NCBI RefSeq assembly: GCF_017743995.1 | Contig: NZ_JAGHRB010000013.1 | Coordinates: 1 to 64,000, forward strand | Direction: 5' to 3' | DNA from: Ruegeria sp. R13_0 | GTDB lineage: Bacteria > Pseudomonadota > Alphaproteobacteria > Rhodobacterales > Rhodobacteraceae | DNA: 64,000 nt | In this document: piece after piece, positions 37,473 to 45,487 of the stretch | How the letters are laid out: every line of letters begins with the position of its first letter | How positions within the stretch are numbered: position 1 is the stretch's first letter | Program-made: the position numbers and the translations under genes | Notes under the pieces: model-generated | What the model was told of the DNA's origin: nothing | Databases searched by the model: none | Seen by the model: the letters and a program-made list of their open reading frames with translations, nothing else

Positions 37473-38516
37473 TCACGCGGCCCGCGCGCGATGCTTTTTC
37501 TCTTTCTCAAGCCACATTTCGGCGAAACGCAGCACATCTTCCCTGGTAGTCCGAGGTCCCAGCGACACGCGGATTGCGCTGGCTGCTGTCCCCTCATCAA
37601 ATCCCATCGCAGTCAGAACAGCACTGGCGCGGACCTTTCCGCTTGAACAGGCCGAGCCCGCACTGACCGCAAAACCAGACAGGTCCATCTGCATGACTTG
37701 CGTTTCACCCTTCCAACCCGGTGACGCGAAACATGACGTGTTCGGCAGGCGTGTCTGGTCTTTCCCGACAAAAATAGGTGATCTTTCACCAGCCTCAAGG
37801 GCGTTTTCTAGAATATTTCTAAATTCTTCGACCTGCTCCCAAACACCATTGGCAAGATCCTTGGCAGCTGCTTCAGCAGCGGCCCCGAACCCCGCGATTC
37901 CAATGACATTTTCGGTTCCAGAGCGCCGCCCCATCTCTTGCCCGCCGCCCTTTATCTGAGCAGGCAGATCCGTGCCACGCTTCATCACGACGGCTCCGAT
38001 CCCTTTGGGGCCACCCAGTTTATGTGCAGACACAAGCGCCATCTGAACATCCATCCAGTTGAACGCAATCGGCAGCTTGCCAAACGCCTGGGTCGCATCG
38101 GTTACCGCCAGCCCCTTGGGCAGAGCCTGAACAATACCCGTTTCCGAATTCGCAACCTGGAGCGTTGCATTCGCAGGTTCGCTCAGAGTGGCCGACCCGT
38201 CCGAAGAAACCGAGATATCCTCTGTAATCCATGACCTTACCGCGTCATGCTCAATCGATGCGCCGTGCAGGTTCCGACCCGCCATTGCCAAAGCAGCACC
38301 TTCGGTCGAACCAGAGGTAAACACGATATCCGCACCATCCGCCCCAAAAGCCGATGCCACCTGTGCCCGCGCGCGTTCGATCAAAGCCTTCGCCGCGCGC
38401 CCCTCGGCATGAACCGACGAGGGGTTCCCGCGGACATCCATCGCCGCGATCATCGCGTCCCGCGCTTCGGGCCGCAAAGGCGTTGTGGCGTTGTGATCGA
38501 GATAAACACGATTCAT
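37473..38516 (-). CDS. IscS/NifS-type cysteine desulfurase
   Basis: 347-aa group I cysteine desulfurase. It opens with the classic VYLDHNATTP, has PLP Lys in VSAHKLGGPKGIG and persulfide Cys290 in AGSACSSGKV. It is short for IscS (~400 aa) and lacks the long C-terminal arm, resembling the NifS-like enzymes placed first in alphaproteobacterial suf operons. The start at 38516 matches family starts; an ATG at 38534 lacks a ribosome binding site. It lies between iscR and sufB, giving the operon two different desulfurases together with sufS. Confidence 0.9.
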   Translation of the reverse strand: MNRVYLDHNATTPLRPEARDAMIAAMDVRGNPSSVHAEGRAAKALIERARAQVASAFGADGADIVFTSGSTEGAALAMAGRNLHGASIEHDAVRSWITEDISVSSDGSATLSEPANATLQVANSETGIVQALPKGLAVTDATQAFGKLPIAFNWMDVQMALVSAHKLGGPKGIGAVVMKRGTDLPAQIKGGGQEMGRRSGTENVIGIAGFGAAAEAAAKDLANGVWEQVEEFRNILENALEAGERSPIFVGKDQTRLPNTSCFASPGWKGETQVMQMDLSGFAVSAGSACSSGKVRASAVLTAMGFDEGTAASAIRVSLGPRTTREDVLRFAEMWLEKEKKHRARAA

Positions 38517-38567
38517 GGAGTCATCTTTTCCCATATATTTCTGAAACTTGTACTCAGAGGCTACGGA

Positions 38568-39026
38568 TCACTCATCCACAACGGCAAACAGGTTCGGAAC
38601 CGCCGGACAGGGCGCGAGGTCATTCTTGATCACGTCAGACAATCTGGTCTGATGCAGGAACACATACACATGTGCGCTGAGGCTTTCCCAAAGCCGGTTC
38701 GTCAGGGATTGCGCGCGGCTGCCCGAGGACGCGCCCGAAGCTCCGGCGCCCTTGGCCATTGCATCCACCGTTTCATCGACGGCCGACAGAATCTCGACCA
38801 CGCGGATCTCCGATGGCTGTCGGGCAAGGCGATACCCACCACCCGGACCTCGGGTCGAGGTCACAAGCTCAGCCCGGCGTAGTTTGACGAACAGCTGCTC
38901 AAGATACGGCAGCGAGATATCCTGCCGTTCCGAGATTTCACCCAGTGTCACGATCTTGTCCGAGGGCTGCAGCGCAATGTCCGCCAGCGCCACCATGGCA
39001 TACCGGCCCTTTGTCGACAGCTTCAT
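38568..39026 (-). CDS. iscR: IscR-type Rrf2 family regulator with a single cysteine
   Basis: 152-aa Rrf2 family winged-helix regulator opening MKLSTKGRYAMVALADIALQ, with recognition helix ISLPYLEQLFVKLRRAELV and wing TRGPGGGYRLAR. E. coli IscR binds [2Fe-2S] through three cysteines; here only one Cys (in LAPCPAVPN near the C-terminus) is present. The same reduction is reported for the Rhodobacter sphaeroides IscR, which represses suf/isc genes in iron-replete cells. ATG 39026 has AAGGG at optimal distance, the upstream ATG at 39032 is too close to it. It is the first gene of the suf operon and is preceded by a palindromic operator. Confidence 0.9.
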   Translation of the reverse strand: MKLSTKGRYAMVALADIALQPSDKIVTLGEISERQDISLPYLEQLFVKLRRAELVTSTRGPGGGYRLARQPSEIRVVEILSAVDETVDAMAKGAGASGASSGSRAQSLTNRLWESLSAHVYVFLHQTRLSDVIKNDLAPCPAVPNLFAVVDE

Positions 39027-39122
39027 TGTCATTTCCCTTCGGCAAGTTGGACGCGAAATCATTGACGCCGCCGCCGCCAGTGCGTATCTCCGACTGACAG
39101 CGCGTTGCGCAGGATATCACAT

Positions 39123-39137
39123 TTAGAACCGTTCTAA
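39123..39137. promoter_or_regulatory. Palindromic operator (Iron-Rhodo-box-like) between iscR-suf and hydrolase operon
   Basis: TTAGAACCGTTCTAA is a perfect inverted repeat (7-bp arms, 1-bp centre). It lies 97 bp before iscR and 65 bp before the divergent hydrolase ATG. It resembles the Iron-Rhodo-box proposed for Rhodobacterales iron-response genes and attributed to IscR; the consensus is recalled from memory. Autoregulation of the suf operon is likely, and the divergent operon may be co-regulated. Confidence 0.7.
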
Positions 39138-39201
39138 GGTGCCCAACGAATACAGTCAAGTATTTCCCGGCGCCCAAGATAAAGACAGGACCAAAGCACA
39201 C

Positions 39202-39855
39202 ATGCCCGAGGTGATTTTTCCCGGACCCGAAGGCCGCCTGGAAGGCCGCTACCACCCGCAAAAGGAAAAAGACGCACCGATCGCCATCGTGCTTCACCCG
39301 CATCCTCAGTTCGGCGGGACCATGAACAACAAGGTGGTCTATAATCTGCACTACGCGTTCTACAACATGGGCTTCACCGTGTTGCGCTTCAACTTCCGCG
39401 GCGTGGGCCGCAGCCAGGGCGAATATGACCAGGGTGTGGGCGAGTTGAGCGATGCCGCCTCGGCGCTCGACTATCTGCAGTCGATGAACAACAACTCCAA
39501 GCATTGCTGGGTAGCCGGCTTCTCGTTCGGTGCGTGGATCGGGATGCAGTTGCTGATGCGACGCCCGGAAATCACCGGTTTCATCAGCGTGTCGCCCCCG
39601 GCGAATATGTACGACTTCTCGTTCCTCGCGCCCTGCCCGTCTTCGGGCCTGATCATCAACGGCTCGTCCGACCGCGTGGCGCCTCCGGCGGATACAACCG
39701 CGCTGGTCAACAAGCTGCATGAGCAGAAGGGCATCACCATCACGCACAACGAGGTTGAAGGCGCGGATCACTTCTTCCAGGATCAGCACATGGATACGCT
39801 CATCACCGATGTCAGCGATTATGTGAAGCGCCGCCTGACCGAGAATACGCGCTAA
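39202..39855 (+). CDS. Alpha/beta hydrolase
   Basis: 217-aa single-domain alpha/beta hydrolase (UPF-type, serine aminopeptidase-like small form). An early HPHPQFGGTMNNKVV block is typical of this subgroup, the nucleophile elbow is GFSFGAWIG (Ser in GxSxG), an acidic residue lies near NGSSDRVAPP and the catalytic His in VEGADHFFQ. ATG 39202 matches the subgroup start MPEVIFPGPEG; a GTG at 39139 would sit on the operator and is rejected. It is the first gene of a three-gene operon, stop-start overlapping the next gene. Confidence 0.85.
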   Translation: MPEVIFPGPEGRLEGRYHPQKEKDAPIAIVLHPHPQFGGTMNNKVVYNLHYAFYNMGFTVLRFNFRGVGRSQGEYDQGVGELSDAASALDYLQSMNNNSKHCWVAGFSFGAWIGMQLLMRRPEITGFISVSPPANMYDFSFLAPCPSSGLIINGSSDRVAPPADTTALVNKLHEQKGITITHNEVEGADHFFQDQHMDTLITDVSDYVKRRLTENTR

Positions 39856-40100
39856 TGACAGACACCATCAATACCCTCGCTGCAAAACTGGCCGAGGATA
39901 CATTGAAGGTCATGGATGAAACCGGCGACGATCGGTTTTACATGGAGGTTGGCAATTTGCTGGCGGCCTCCTCCCAATCTCTGGAAGAGGCCTTTCTGAC
40001 CGAAATCCGCGTGCGCTTGTCCGAGCGCCAGGCCCGCCAATTCGTGATCAAACGCCTGACAGATCACCGCTCCAAACTGAAAGCGATAGAAAAACAATGA
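39855..40100 (+). CDS. Small conserved-looking protein, unknown
   Basis: 81-aa soluble helical protein (TLAAKLAEDTLKVMDETGDDRFYMEVGNLL..., then EEAFLTEIRVRLSERQARQF). No family recognised. Its ATG overlaps the hydrolase stop (TAATG) and its stop overlaps the start of the next gene by 4 bp. This coupling on both sides makes it a real gene and suggests its product works with its neighbours. Confidence 0.75.
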   Translation: MTDTINTLAAKLAEDTLKVMDETGDDRFYMEVGNLLAASSQSLEEAFLTEIRVRLSERQARQFVIKRLTDHRSKLKAIEKQ

Positions 40101-41254
40101 ATGATCGACTGTCCGCGCAAATCGCGTTTCTGAAACAAGCGGACAAGTTGAAGACGGTGGATCGGGCAAACACCCTGCTGGATCAGTCTCGCCCGGAAAA
40201 CTCTGCAGAACATAGCTGGCATCTGGCGCTTTGGGCGCTGGTCATGGGGCCTCTGGCCGGGCCGGATGTGTCAATTGATCGCGTCATCCGCATGTTGTTG
40301 CTGCATGATCTGGTCGAGATCATTGTGGGCGACCATCCAATCCATCTCGAGACCGACTGGCAGAGCGTCGCCAAGGCCGAACACGCTGCGGCTTTGGATC
40401 TGTTCGGGCTATTGCCGCTAGACCAGACCCAGGGTTTTCTGGACCTATGGACGGAATTCGAAGCCGACCAGACGCCTGACGCCAAGTTCGCCAAGATGCT
40501 CGACCGGTGTCAGCCCCTGTTTCAGGTGCTGTATGCATCGCCTAAACGGCCTGACCATGTGGAGATCGCCCGTGAGAACCTCGCGACCGGGCGCGCGGCT
40601 TATCTGAGTGAGGCGCTGCCTCAAGCCTATGAACACGCGGTTGCGTTATTGTCGGAAGCACCGACCGAGGAAAACAGCTTCACCCAACGGCTGACGTTTC
40701 TGGTTGAGGCAGATCAGTTGAAATCCGTGATGCGCGCGTCGCGCCTGATGGCGGTCGATCGGTTCGAAAACTCGGCCGAGCACTCGTGGCACATCATGCT
40801 GTACGCATGGGTTCTGGCCGAACATTCCGATGCTGAGGTCCAGTTGAACCGCGTCCTGCACATGCTGCTGCTTCACGATATTGTCGAGATCGACGCGGGA
40901 GATCACCCGATCCACGGTCAGGTCGATCACGCCGCCCAAGCTGAAAAGGAAGAGGCCGCAGCGCGACGCCTTTTCGGATTGTTGCCCCAGGATCAAACGC
41001 AGGTGTTTTCGGATCTCTGGCATGAGTTTGAGAGCGCCAACTCGGCAGATGCGCGGTTCGCCAAGGCTGTTGATCGGTTTCAGACTCCAATTGCCAATCT
41101 TGAAACGGGCGGCGGCTCGTGGGTGGACTATGAAGTGACCTACCCTCAGATCGAAGCGCGGGTACGGCCCGCCATCGAACGCGGTGCGCCCGGTCTTTGG
41201 GATTGGTTGCAACCGTATTTGGCAGATTACTTCACTGTTTCAGCGAGGGGCTAG
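40097..41254 (+). CDS. Protein with two fused HD hydrolase domains (YfbR/HDDC2-like)
   Basis: 385-aa protein that is an internal duplication. Each half is a full HD-domain phosphohydrolase of the 5'-deoxynucleotidase (YfbR/HDDC2) type. The first half has ENSAEHSWH with His39, LLLHDLVEI with His70-Asp71, and Asp137 in KMLDRCQ. The second repeats ENSAEHSWH (His230), LLLHDIVEI (His261-Asp262) and Asp327 in KAVDRFQ. The spacing between halves is 190-191 residues, and no metal ligand is lost. Relatives are normally ~190-200 aa and dimeric, so this may be a covalent dimer. Substrate probably a nucleoside monophosphate; inferred from family only. Confidence 0.85.
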   Translation: MNDRLSAQIAFLKQADKLKTVDRANTLLDQSRPENSAEHSWHLALWALVMGPLAGPDVSIDRVIRMLLLHDLVEIIVGDHPIHLETDWQSVAKAEHAAALDLFGLLPLDQTQGFLDLWTEFEADQTPDAKFAKMLDRCQPLFQVLYASPKRPDHVEIARENLATGRAAYLSEALPQAYEHAVALLSEAPTEENSFTQRLTFLVEADQLKSVMRASRLMAVDRFENSAEHSWHIMLYAWVLAEHSDAEVQLNRVLHMLLLHDIVEIDAGDHPIHGQVDHAAQAEKEEAAARRLFGLLPQDQTQVFSDLWHEFESANSADARFAKAVDRFQTPIANLETGGGSWVDYEVTYPQIEARVRPAIERGAPGLWDWLQPYLADYFTVSARG

Positions 41255-41262
41255 GCAAAAGA

Positions 41263-41285
41263 AAAAGGGCCAATAAGGCCCTTTT
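41263..41285 (+). terminator. Terminator after the tandem-HD gene
   Basis: Perfect arms AAAAGGGCC (41263-41271) and GGCCCTTTT (41277-41285) with a 5-nt loop; terminates the three-gene operon. Confidence 0.8.
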
Positions 41286-41314
41286 CCCTGCTTGGATCTT
41301 GATTAACGCCAAAA

Positions 41315-41440
41315 CTACAAAACAAAGAAACCAACTAACATTTGGGCTGCATCAGAACTGACGGACCCCCCGTCTGCAAGCCACCCTAGCGCCGCAATAA
41401 GAGTCGAAGCAAAAACGACGTATTTAATAAACACAGTCAT
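41315..41440 (-). CDS. Possible 41-aa membrane or exported miniprotein
   Basis: Within the AT-rich 342-bp gap 41286-41627 a minus-strand frame encodes 41 aa. It has a basic start (MTVFIK), a hydrophobic stretch (YVVFASTLIAALGWLA), a polar middle (DGGSVSSDAAQ) and a hydrophobic end (MLVGFFVL). A GAG sits 8 nt before the ATG. Composition looks protein-like, but no homologue is recognised. The remainder of the gap (about 41441-41627) holds the SMR gene promoter region and nothing else recognisable. Confidence 0.3.
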   Translation of the reverse strand: MTVFIKYVVFASTLIAALGWLADGGSVSSDAAQMLVGFFVL

Positions 41441-41627
41441 TGAAAAACTCGAAAACAAATCAACAAATACTGTTCTGTTAATTGCATAAATTGTGATCAG
41501 ATCGTAGTCAGGTATACCCGACCTTTATCTTGTGGTGTCACGCATCCAAGCAACCGAATGTGCTTGCCGGGGCAGCCTTTTTCATGTTGAGAATTCGCGC
41601 GTGATTTGCATGCAAAAGGTTGAGATC

Positions 41628-41963
41628 ATGCCCAAAGCCTACCTGATCCTGCTGATGGCCGTCTTTGCCGAAACCGTAGGCACAACGGCCTTGCAGGCCA
41701 GTCAGCAATTCTCGCGCTTCTGGCCTTCGGTTCTGGTCGTAGTTGCTTACGGAGTGGCGTTCTACCTGTTGGGACTGACGTTGAAATACATGCCAGTGGG
41801 CATCGTCTATGCGATCTGGTCCGGGCTTGGGATTTTTTTCATCGCAATCATCGGCTTTGTGGTGTTCGGGCAAAAGCTCGACCTGTGGGCAGTGCTGGGG
41901 CTGGCCCTGATATTGGCCGGAATCCTAATCATTCATCTGTTTTCAAAGACCGCAGGTCACTGA
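41628..41963 (+). CDS. Small multidrug resistance (SMR) family transporter
   Basis: 111-aa four-helix inner-membrane protein of the EmrE/QacE family. The essential membrane Glu is in MAVFAETVGTTAL (about residue 15), and the second conserved block is GIVYAIWSGLGI. Family members expel cationic compounds or guanidinium against protons. ATG 41628 with AAAGG 8 nt upstream is chosen; the frame opening at 41532 adds residues foreign to the family. It stands alone before typA. Confidence 0.9.
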   Translation: MPKAYLILLMAVFAETVGTTALQASQQFSRFWPSVLVVVAYGVAFYLLGLTLKYMPVGIVYAIWSGLGIFFIAIIGFVVFGQKLDLWAVLGLALILAGILIIHLFSKTAGH

Positions 41964-42039
41964 ACGCCGGTTTGGGCTGGTATATTGGGTCAAGCCGCGC
42001 TATGCGCCGGGCAACTTCCCGTTCAAAGGCTGACCTCTC

Positions 42040-43857
42040 ATGGACCTGCGCAATATCGCAATCATCGCTCACGTGGACCACGGCAAGACGACCCTGGTGG
42101 ATGAGCTGCTCAAACAATCCGGCGCGTTCCGGGAAAATCAGGCCGTGGCGGAACGCGCCATGGACAGCAACGATCTGGAACGCGAGCGCGGCATTACCAT
42201 TCTGGCCAAGGCGACCTCGGTCGAATGGAAAGGCACGCGCATAAACATCGTCGACACCCCCGGCCACGCTGATTTCGGCGGCGAGGTTGAGCGTATCTTA
42301 AGCATGGTGGACGGTGTTGTCCTGCTGGTTGACGCGGCTGAAGGCCCGATGCCTCAGACCAAATTCGTGACTTCAAAAGCGCTGGCACTGGGCCTGCGCC
42401 CCATCGTCGTCCTGAACAAGGTCGACAAACCCGATGCCGAACCCGACCGTGCTTTGGATGAGTGTTTCGACCTCTTCGCCAACCTCGGCGCAGATGACGA
42501 TCAGCTGGACTTCCCGGCCATGTATGCCTCGGGCCGTTCAGGCTGGGCGGATATGGAGCTAGACGGGCCGCGCAAGGACCTGACCGCGCTGTTCGATCTG
42601 GTCGTCGATCACGTGCCTGCGCCGAAGCAGGCGGAAAAGAAGGACGAGCCGTTCCGCATGCTCGCCACCACTTTGGGCAGCGACCCGTTCATCGGCCGTA
42701 TTCTTACGGGCCGTGTGGAAAGTGGTACGCTAAAAGCGGGCGACAGCCTCAAGGCGCTCAGCCGGGATGGCTCGCTGATCGAGAACTTCCGCGCATCGAA
42801 AATCCTGGCCTTTCGCGGTTTGGCGCAACAACCGATCGATGTGGCCGAGGCCGGTGACATCGTGACCATCGCCGGTATGAGCAAAGCCACCGTAGCAGAT
42901 TCACTGGTCGCACCGCAGGTTGAAGAGGCCCTGCCCGCGCAACCCATCGACCCGCCAACCATCACCGTGACCTTCGGCATCAACGACTCGCCTCTGGCGG
43001 GTCGTGACGGCAAGAAAGTGCAATCCCGTGTGATCCGCGACCGCTTGATGAAGGAAGCGGAATCCAACGTTGCGATCCGTATCACCGACACGCCGGGCGG
43101 CGAGGCGTTCGAAGTGGCCGGTCGTGGCGAACTTCAGATGGGCGTTCTGATCGAGAACATGCGCCGCGAAGGGTTCGAACTCAGCATCTCGCGCCCGCAG
43201 GTTCTGTTCCGTGAGGAAGACGGTCAACGGTTGGAGCCTGTCGAAGAAGTCACGATCGACGTGGATGATGAATACTCGGGGGCTGTCATCGAAAAGATCA
43301 CCGGTGCCCGCAAGGGCGAGTTGGTCGAGATGCGCCCCGCCGGCGCCGGAAAAACTCGGATCATTGCGCATGTGCCGTCGCGCGGCCTGATTGGCTATCA
43401 CGGAGAGTTCCTGACCGACACCCGCGGCACCGGTGTCCTGAACCGCGTGTTCCATGGCTGGGCCGCGCATAAAGGTCAGATCCCAGGCCGCCGCGCAGGC
43501 GTTCTGATCTCGATGGAGAATGGCCAGGCCGTCGCTTACGCCCTGTGGAACCTCGAAGAGCGTGGCCGCATGTTCGTTGGCCCTCAGACCGATGTCTATC
43601 AGGGCATGGTGATTGGTGAGCATTCCCGCGACAACGATCTGGAAGTGAACCCGCTGAAAGGCAAGAAGCTGACCAACGTGCGGGCCAGCGGCTCGGACGA
43701 CGCGGTGCGTCTGACACCCCACATCCAGTTCTCGCTGGAAGAAGCCATCGCCTATATTGATGACGACGAACTGGTCGAGGTGACGCCCAACGCGATCCGT
43801 CTTCGCAAGCGATTCCTTGACCCGCATGAGCGGAAACGGATGGCAAAAGCCGGATAA
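42040..43857 (+). CDS. typA: Ribosome-associated GTPase TypA/BipA
   Basis: 605-aa translational GTPase. G1 is AHVDHGKTT (about 10-18), G2 RGITI, G3 [11 protein letters not shown]4 NKVD. Elongation-factor-like domains II, III and V follow, then the TypA-specific C-terminal domain ([21 protein letters not shown]). It aids 50S assembly and growth under stress, such as cold. Single gene ending at a terminator. Confidence 0.96.
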   Translation: MDLRNIAIIAHVDHGKTTLVDELLKQSGAFRENQAVAERAMDSNDLERERGITILAKATSVEWKGTRINIVDTPGHADFGGEVERILSMVDGVVLLVDAAEGPMPQTKFVTSKALALGLRPIVVLNKVDKPDAEPDRALDECFDLFANLGADDDQLDFPAMYASGRSGWADMELDGPRKDLTALFDLVVDHVPAPKQAEKKDEPFRMLATTLGSDPFIGRILTGRVESGTLKAGDSLKALSRDGSLIENFRASKILAFRGLAQQPIDVAEAGDIVTIAGMSKATVADSLVAPQVEEALPAQPIDPPTITVTFGINDSPLAGRDGKKVQSRVIRDRLMKEAESNVAIRITDTPGGEAFEVAGRGELQMGVLIENMRREGFELSISRPQVLFREEDGQRLEPVEEVTIDVDDEYSGAVIEKITGARKGELVEMRPAGAGKTRIIAHVPSRGLIGYHGEFLTDTRGTGVLNRVFHGWAAHKGQIPGRRAGVLISMENGQAVAYALWNLEERGRMFVGPQTDVYQGMVIGEHSRDNDLEVNPLKGKKLTNVRASGSDDAVRLTPHIQFSLEEAIAYIDDDELVEVTPNAIRLRKRFLDPHERKRMAKAG

Positions 43858-43933
43858 ATCGTCGTTCTCAATTGGGAAACAATGCCATTTTTGTGACATT
43901 ATTTCCTCAAACCTGAAAAATGGCATTCAAGGT

Positions 43934-43960
43934 AAGGTCAGCCCTCGGCTGGCCTTTCTT
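43934..43960 (+). terminator. Terminator downstream of typA
   Basis: Arms AAGGTCAGCC (43934-43943) and GGCTGGCCTT (43947-43956), one G-U pair, 3-nt loop, followed by TCTT. The following ~185 bp to the next gene hold only its promoter region. Confidence 0.75.
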
Positions 43961-44146
43961 ATTGGTTTTACGTGATTTTTGGGATCTTTCCGGTCTTTTG
44001 GCAATCTCACCAAGTGGGCGGCAACTTGTAAGTTCGACCTTAAAAAGGTGTAATCTTGTCCAAAGTGTGACGTCGTTCATACAAGCCCATTTGGTTTTGG
44101 TGCATAAGTTCGACGCAGAGATTAACGAGTACCAAGGAGTTCCATC

Positions 44147-44740
44147 ATGGGCATCCATTCCAGTAAACTAAAAGTAATCGCCGCAGCTGTTGCCGTTCAA
44201 TTGGTAGGTGTTACAGCTGCACAGGCCGCGTGTACCGTTTCAACGGCGCGTAAGGCTGCAAGCTCACCTGAAGTTCTGTGTGAATGTTCCGCCGTTACAT
44301 CCGGAATGATCCGCTACATTCAGCGTCGGGCGGATTTTGGAAACTATCTGGCCCGTACGGGTGCTGAATGCCCGCAATTGGCAGCGCTGCTGTCCGACAT
44401 TCCGACCGCATCGACTGGGTTAGCGGAACAAAGGTCGGGTGATGGAAATCCAGACGGAAATCCCGAAAACGGGGGTGGTCCATCTGATCCATCTGATGGT
44501 CCTGGCGGTGGGGACAGTGGCCCAGACGACAAAGGCGGCGACGACGGTAAAAAAGGCGGCGACGACGGTAAAAAAGGCGGCGACGACAGTAAAAAGGGCG
44601 GCGACGACAGTAAAAAGGGCGGCGACGACAGTAAAAAGGGCGGCGACGACAGTAAAAAGGGCGGCGACGACAGTAAAAAGGGCGGCGACGACAGTAAAAA
44701 GGGTGGCGACGACAGTAAAAAGGGTGGGGACACCACATAA
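44147..44740 (+). CDS. Secreted protein with GGDDSKK repeats, unknown
   Basis: 197-aa protein in three parts. A Sec signal peptide (VIAAAVAVQLVGVTAAQA) is followed by a compact domain at about 29-95 with four cysteines (ACT, LCEC, ECPQ) and a basic IQRRADFGNYLARTG segment. A Gly/Pro/Asp linker then leads to nine heptapeptide repeats (GGDDGKK twice, GGDDSKK seven times) ending GGDTT. The repeats alternate acidic and basic pairs and are probably disordered. AAGGAG precedes the ATG. No family recognised. It is convergent with a secreted cysteine peptidase gene. Confidence 0.75.
   Translation: MGIHSSKLKVIAAAVAVQLVGVTAAQAACTVSTARKAASSPEVLCECSAVTSGMIRYIQRRADFGNYLARTGAECPQLAALLSDIPTASTGLAEQRSGDGNPDGNPENGGGPSDPSDGPGGGDSGPDDKGGDDGKKGGDDGKKGGDDSKKGGDDSKKGGDDSKKGGDDSKKGGDDSKKGGDDSKKGGDDSKKGGDTT
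44534..44737 (+). repeat. Tandem 21-bp repeat array (9 units plus a partial)
   Basis: Unit of the form GGCGGCGACGACAGTAAAAA plus one base, in frame with the gene, starting at 44534 and recurring every 21 bp to 44722; a degenerate tenth unit ends at the stop. The central copies are identical at DNA level, which implies recent expansion or slippage. Units 1-2 carry GGT instead of AGT; units 8-10 drift at GGC/GGT. Confidence 0.97.
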
Positions 44741-44810
44741 CATAGCTCTGAGACCAAAAGTCCTGCTTAGGACACAATACAAACGGCGTGATAACAAATT
44801 TCCACGAGAG

Positions 44811-44840
44811 TCAAAAAAGGGCGCCCAAGTTGGCGCCCTT
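44811..44840 (-). terminator. Terminator of the cysteine peptidase gene
   Basis: Perfect arms AAGGGCGCC (44817-44825) and GGCGCCCTT (44832-44840). Read on the minus strand it is followed by a run of six T, a strong terminator 24 bp after the stop at 44864. Confidence 0.85.
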
Positions 44841-44863
44841 AGCACGTCAAGTTGCAGATTTGG

Positions 44864-45487
44864 TCAGCTGTTCCCGTAAACCCCAACCCAACGGCGGGGC
44901 TGCTTTGGGTCTTGCATTCTCAGAAAAAGGTACCGGGTCGCCTTCCAAGGTTTGATACTGTTCGTCAAGTTGTCCAAAACCAAATCACCTTGAGCTGATC
45001 GATAGACCAACACGGCGTGTGCGTTCCGACGCCTATCCAGGACAGTGGCAATCAAGAGCTTGTTAGGATCAATGCCTGCTTTGATCAGATTCCGCTTTTT
45101 CAACAAAGCAAAGTCTTCGCAATCACCGCCCCTTGTCGTTGGCAAGGCCCAAAACTCGCGCTGTCGGTATTGCGATTGGTCCGTAATCTCACGGGTGGAC
45201 GCGTTGACCTGGAGATTGACTTTTTTGACGATCTGCATTTCCTGCTTGCTCGTCAGTGAGGCCGCTTTTTGGCTCGAACAGGCCCAACTGTACTGACGGC
45301 AAAGCTGCTGCGCTCCAGACGGTGGCGGAGAGGCTGAAATCGCGGTGATGAACGCGCCCTCTGACGCCTGCGCCACAGAGGTGGTAAAGAACGATGTCAG
45401 GACCAGAGCGCAAATCCCAACGGAGCGCCCAGAAAATCGAGCGACCGACCGAAGACCTGCCGAAAAACCTACTGCCGAATATTTCAT
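44864..45487 (-). CDS. Bacterial transglutaminase-like cysteine peptidase (BTLCP), exported
   Basis: 207-aa protein with a signal peptide (about 20-42, ICALVLTSFFTTSVAQA). The BTLCP (DUF920) catalytic set is present: Cys in RGGDCEDFALLKK, His in RRNAHAVLVYR and Asp in LVLDNLTN. LapG, the best-known member, cleaves surface adhesins under c-di-GMP control. No LapD or large adhesin gene is in the window, and most alphaproteobacterial members have unknown targets. Confidence 0.85.
   Translation of the reverse strand: MKYSAVGFSAGLRSVARFSGRSVGICALVLTSFFTTSVAQASEGAFITAISASPPPSGAQQLCRQYSWACSSQKAASLTSKQEMQIVKKVNLQVNASTREITDQSQYRQREFWALPTTRGGDCEDFALLKKRNLIKAGIDPNKLLIATVLDRRRNAHAVLVYRSAQGDLVLDNLTNSIKPWKATRYLFLRMQDPKQPRRWVGVYGNS

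Noticed and set aside
35928-37646. 572-aa plus-strand open frame
   Set aside because: Antisense shadow of sufB and the desulfurase gene; no ribosome binding site or protein-like motifs.
39139-39201. Longer start of the alpha/beta hydrolase at a GTG
   Set aside because: It abuts the palindromic operator and adds 21 residues not typical of the family.
42901-43926. 341-aa minus-strand open frame
   Set aside because: Antisense of typA, whose GTPase and C-terminal motifs are complete.
44534-44737. CRISPR-like regular repeats
   Set aside because: The repeats are tandem without spacers and in frame with a coding sequence; they are a protein repeat, not a CRISPR array.
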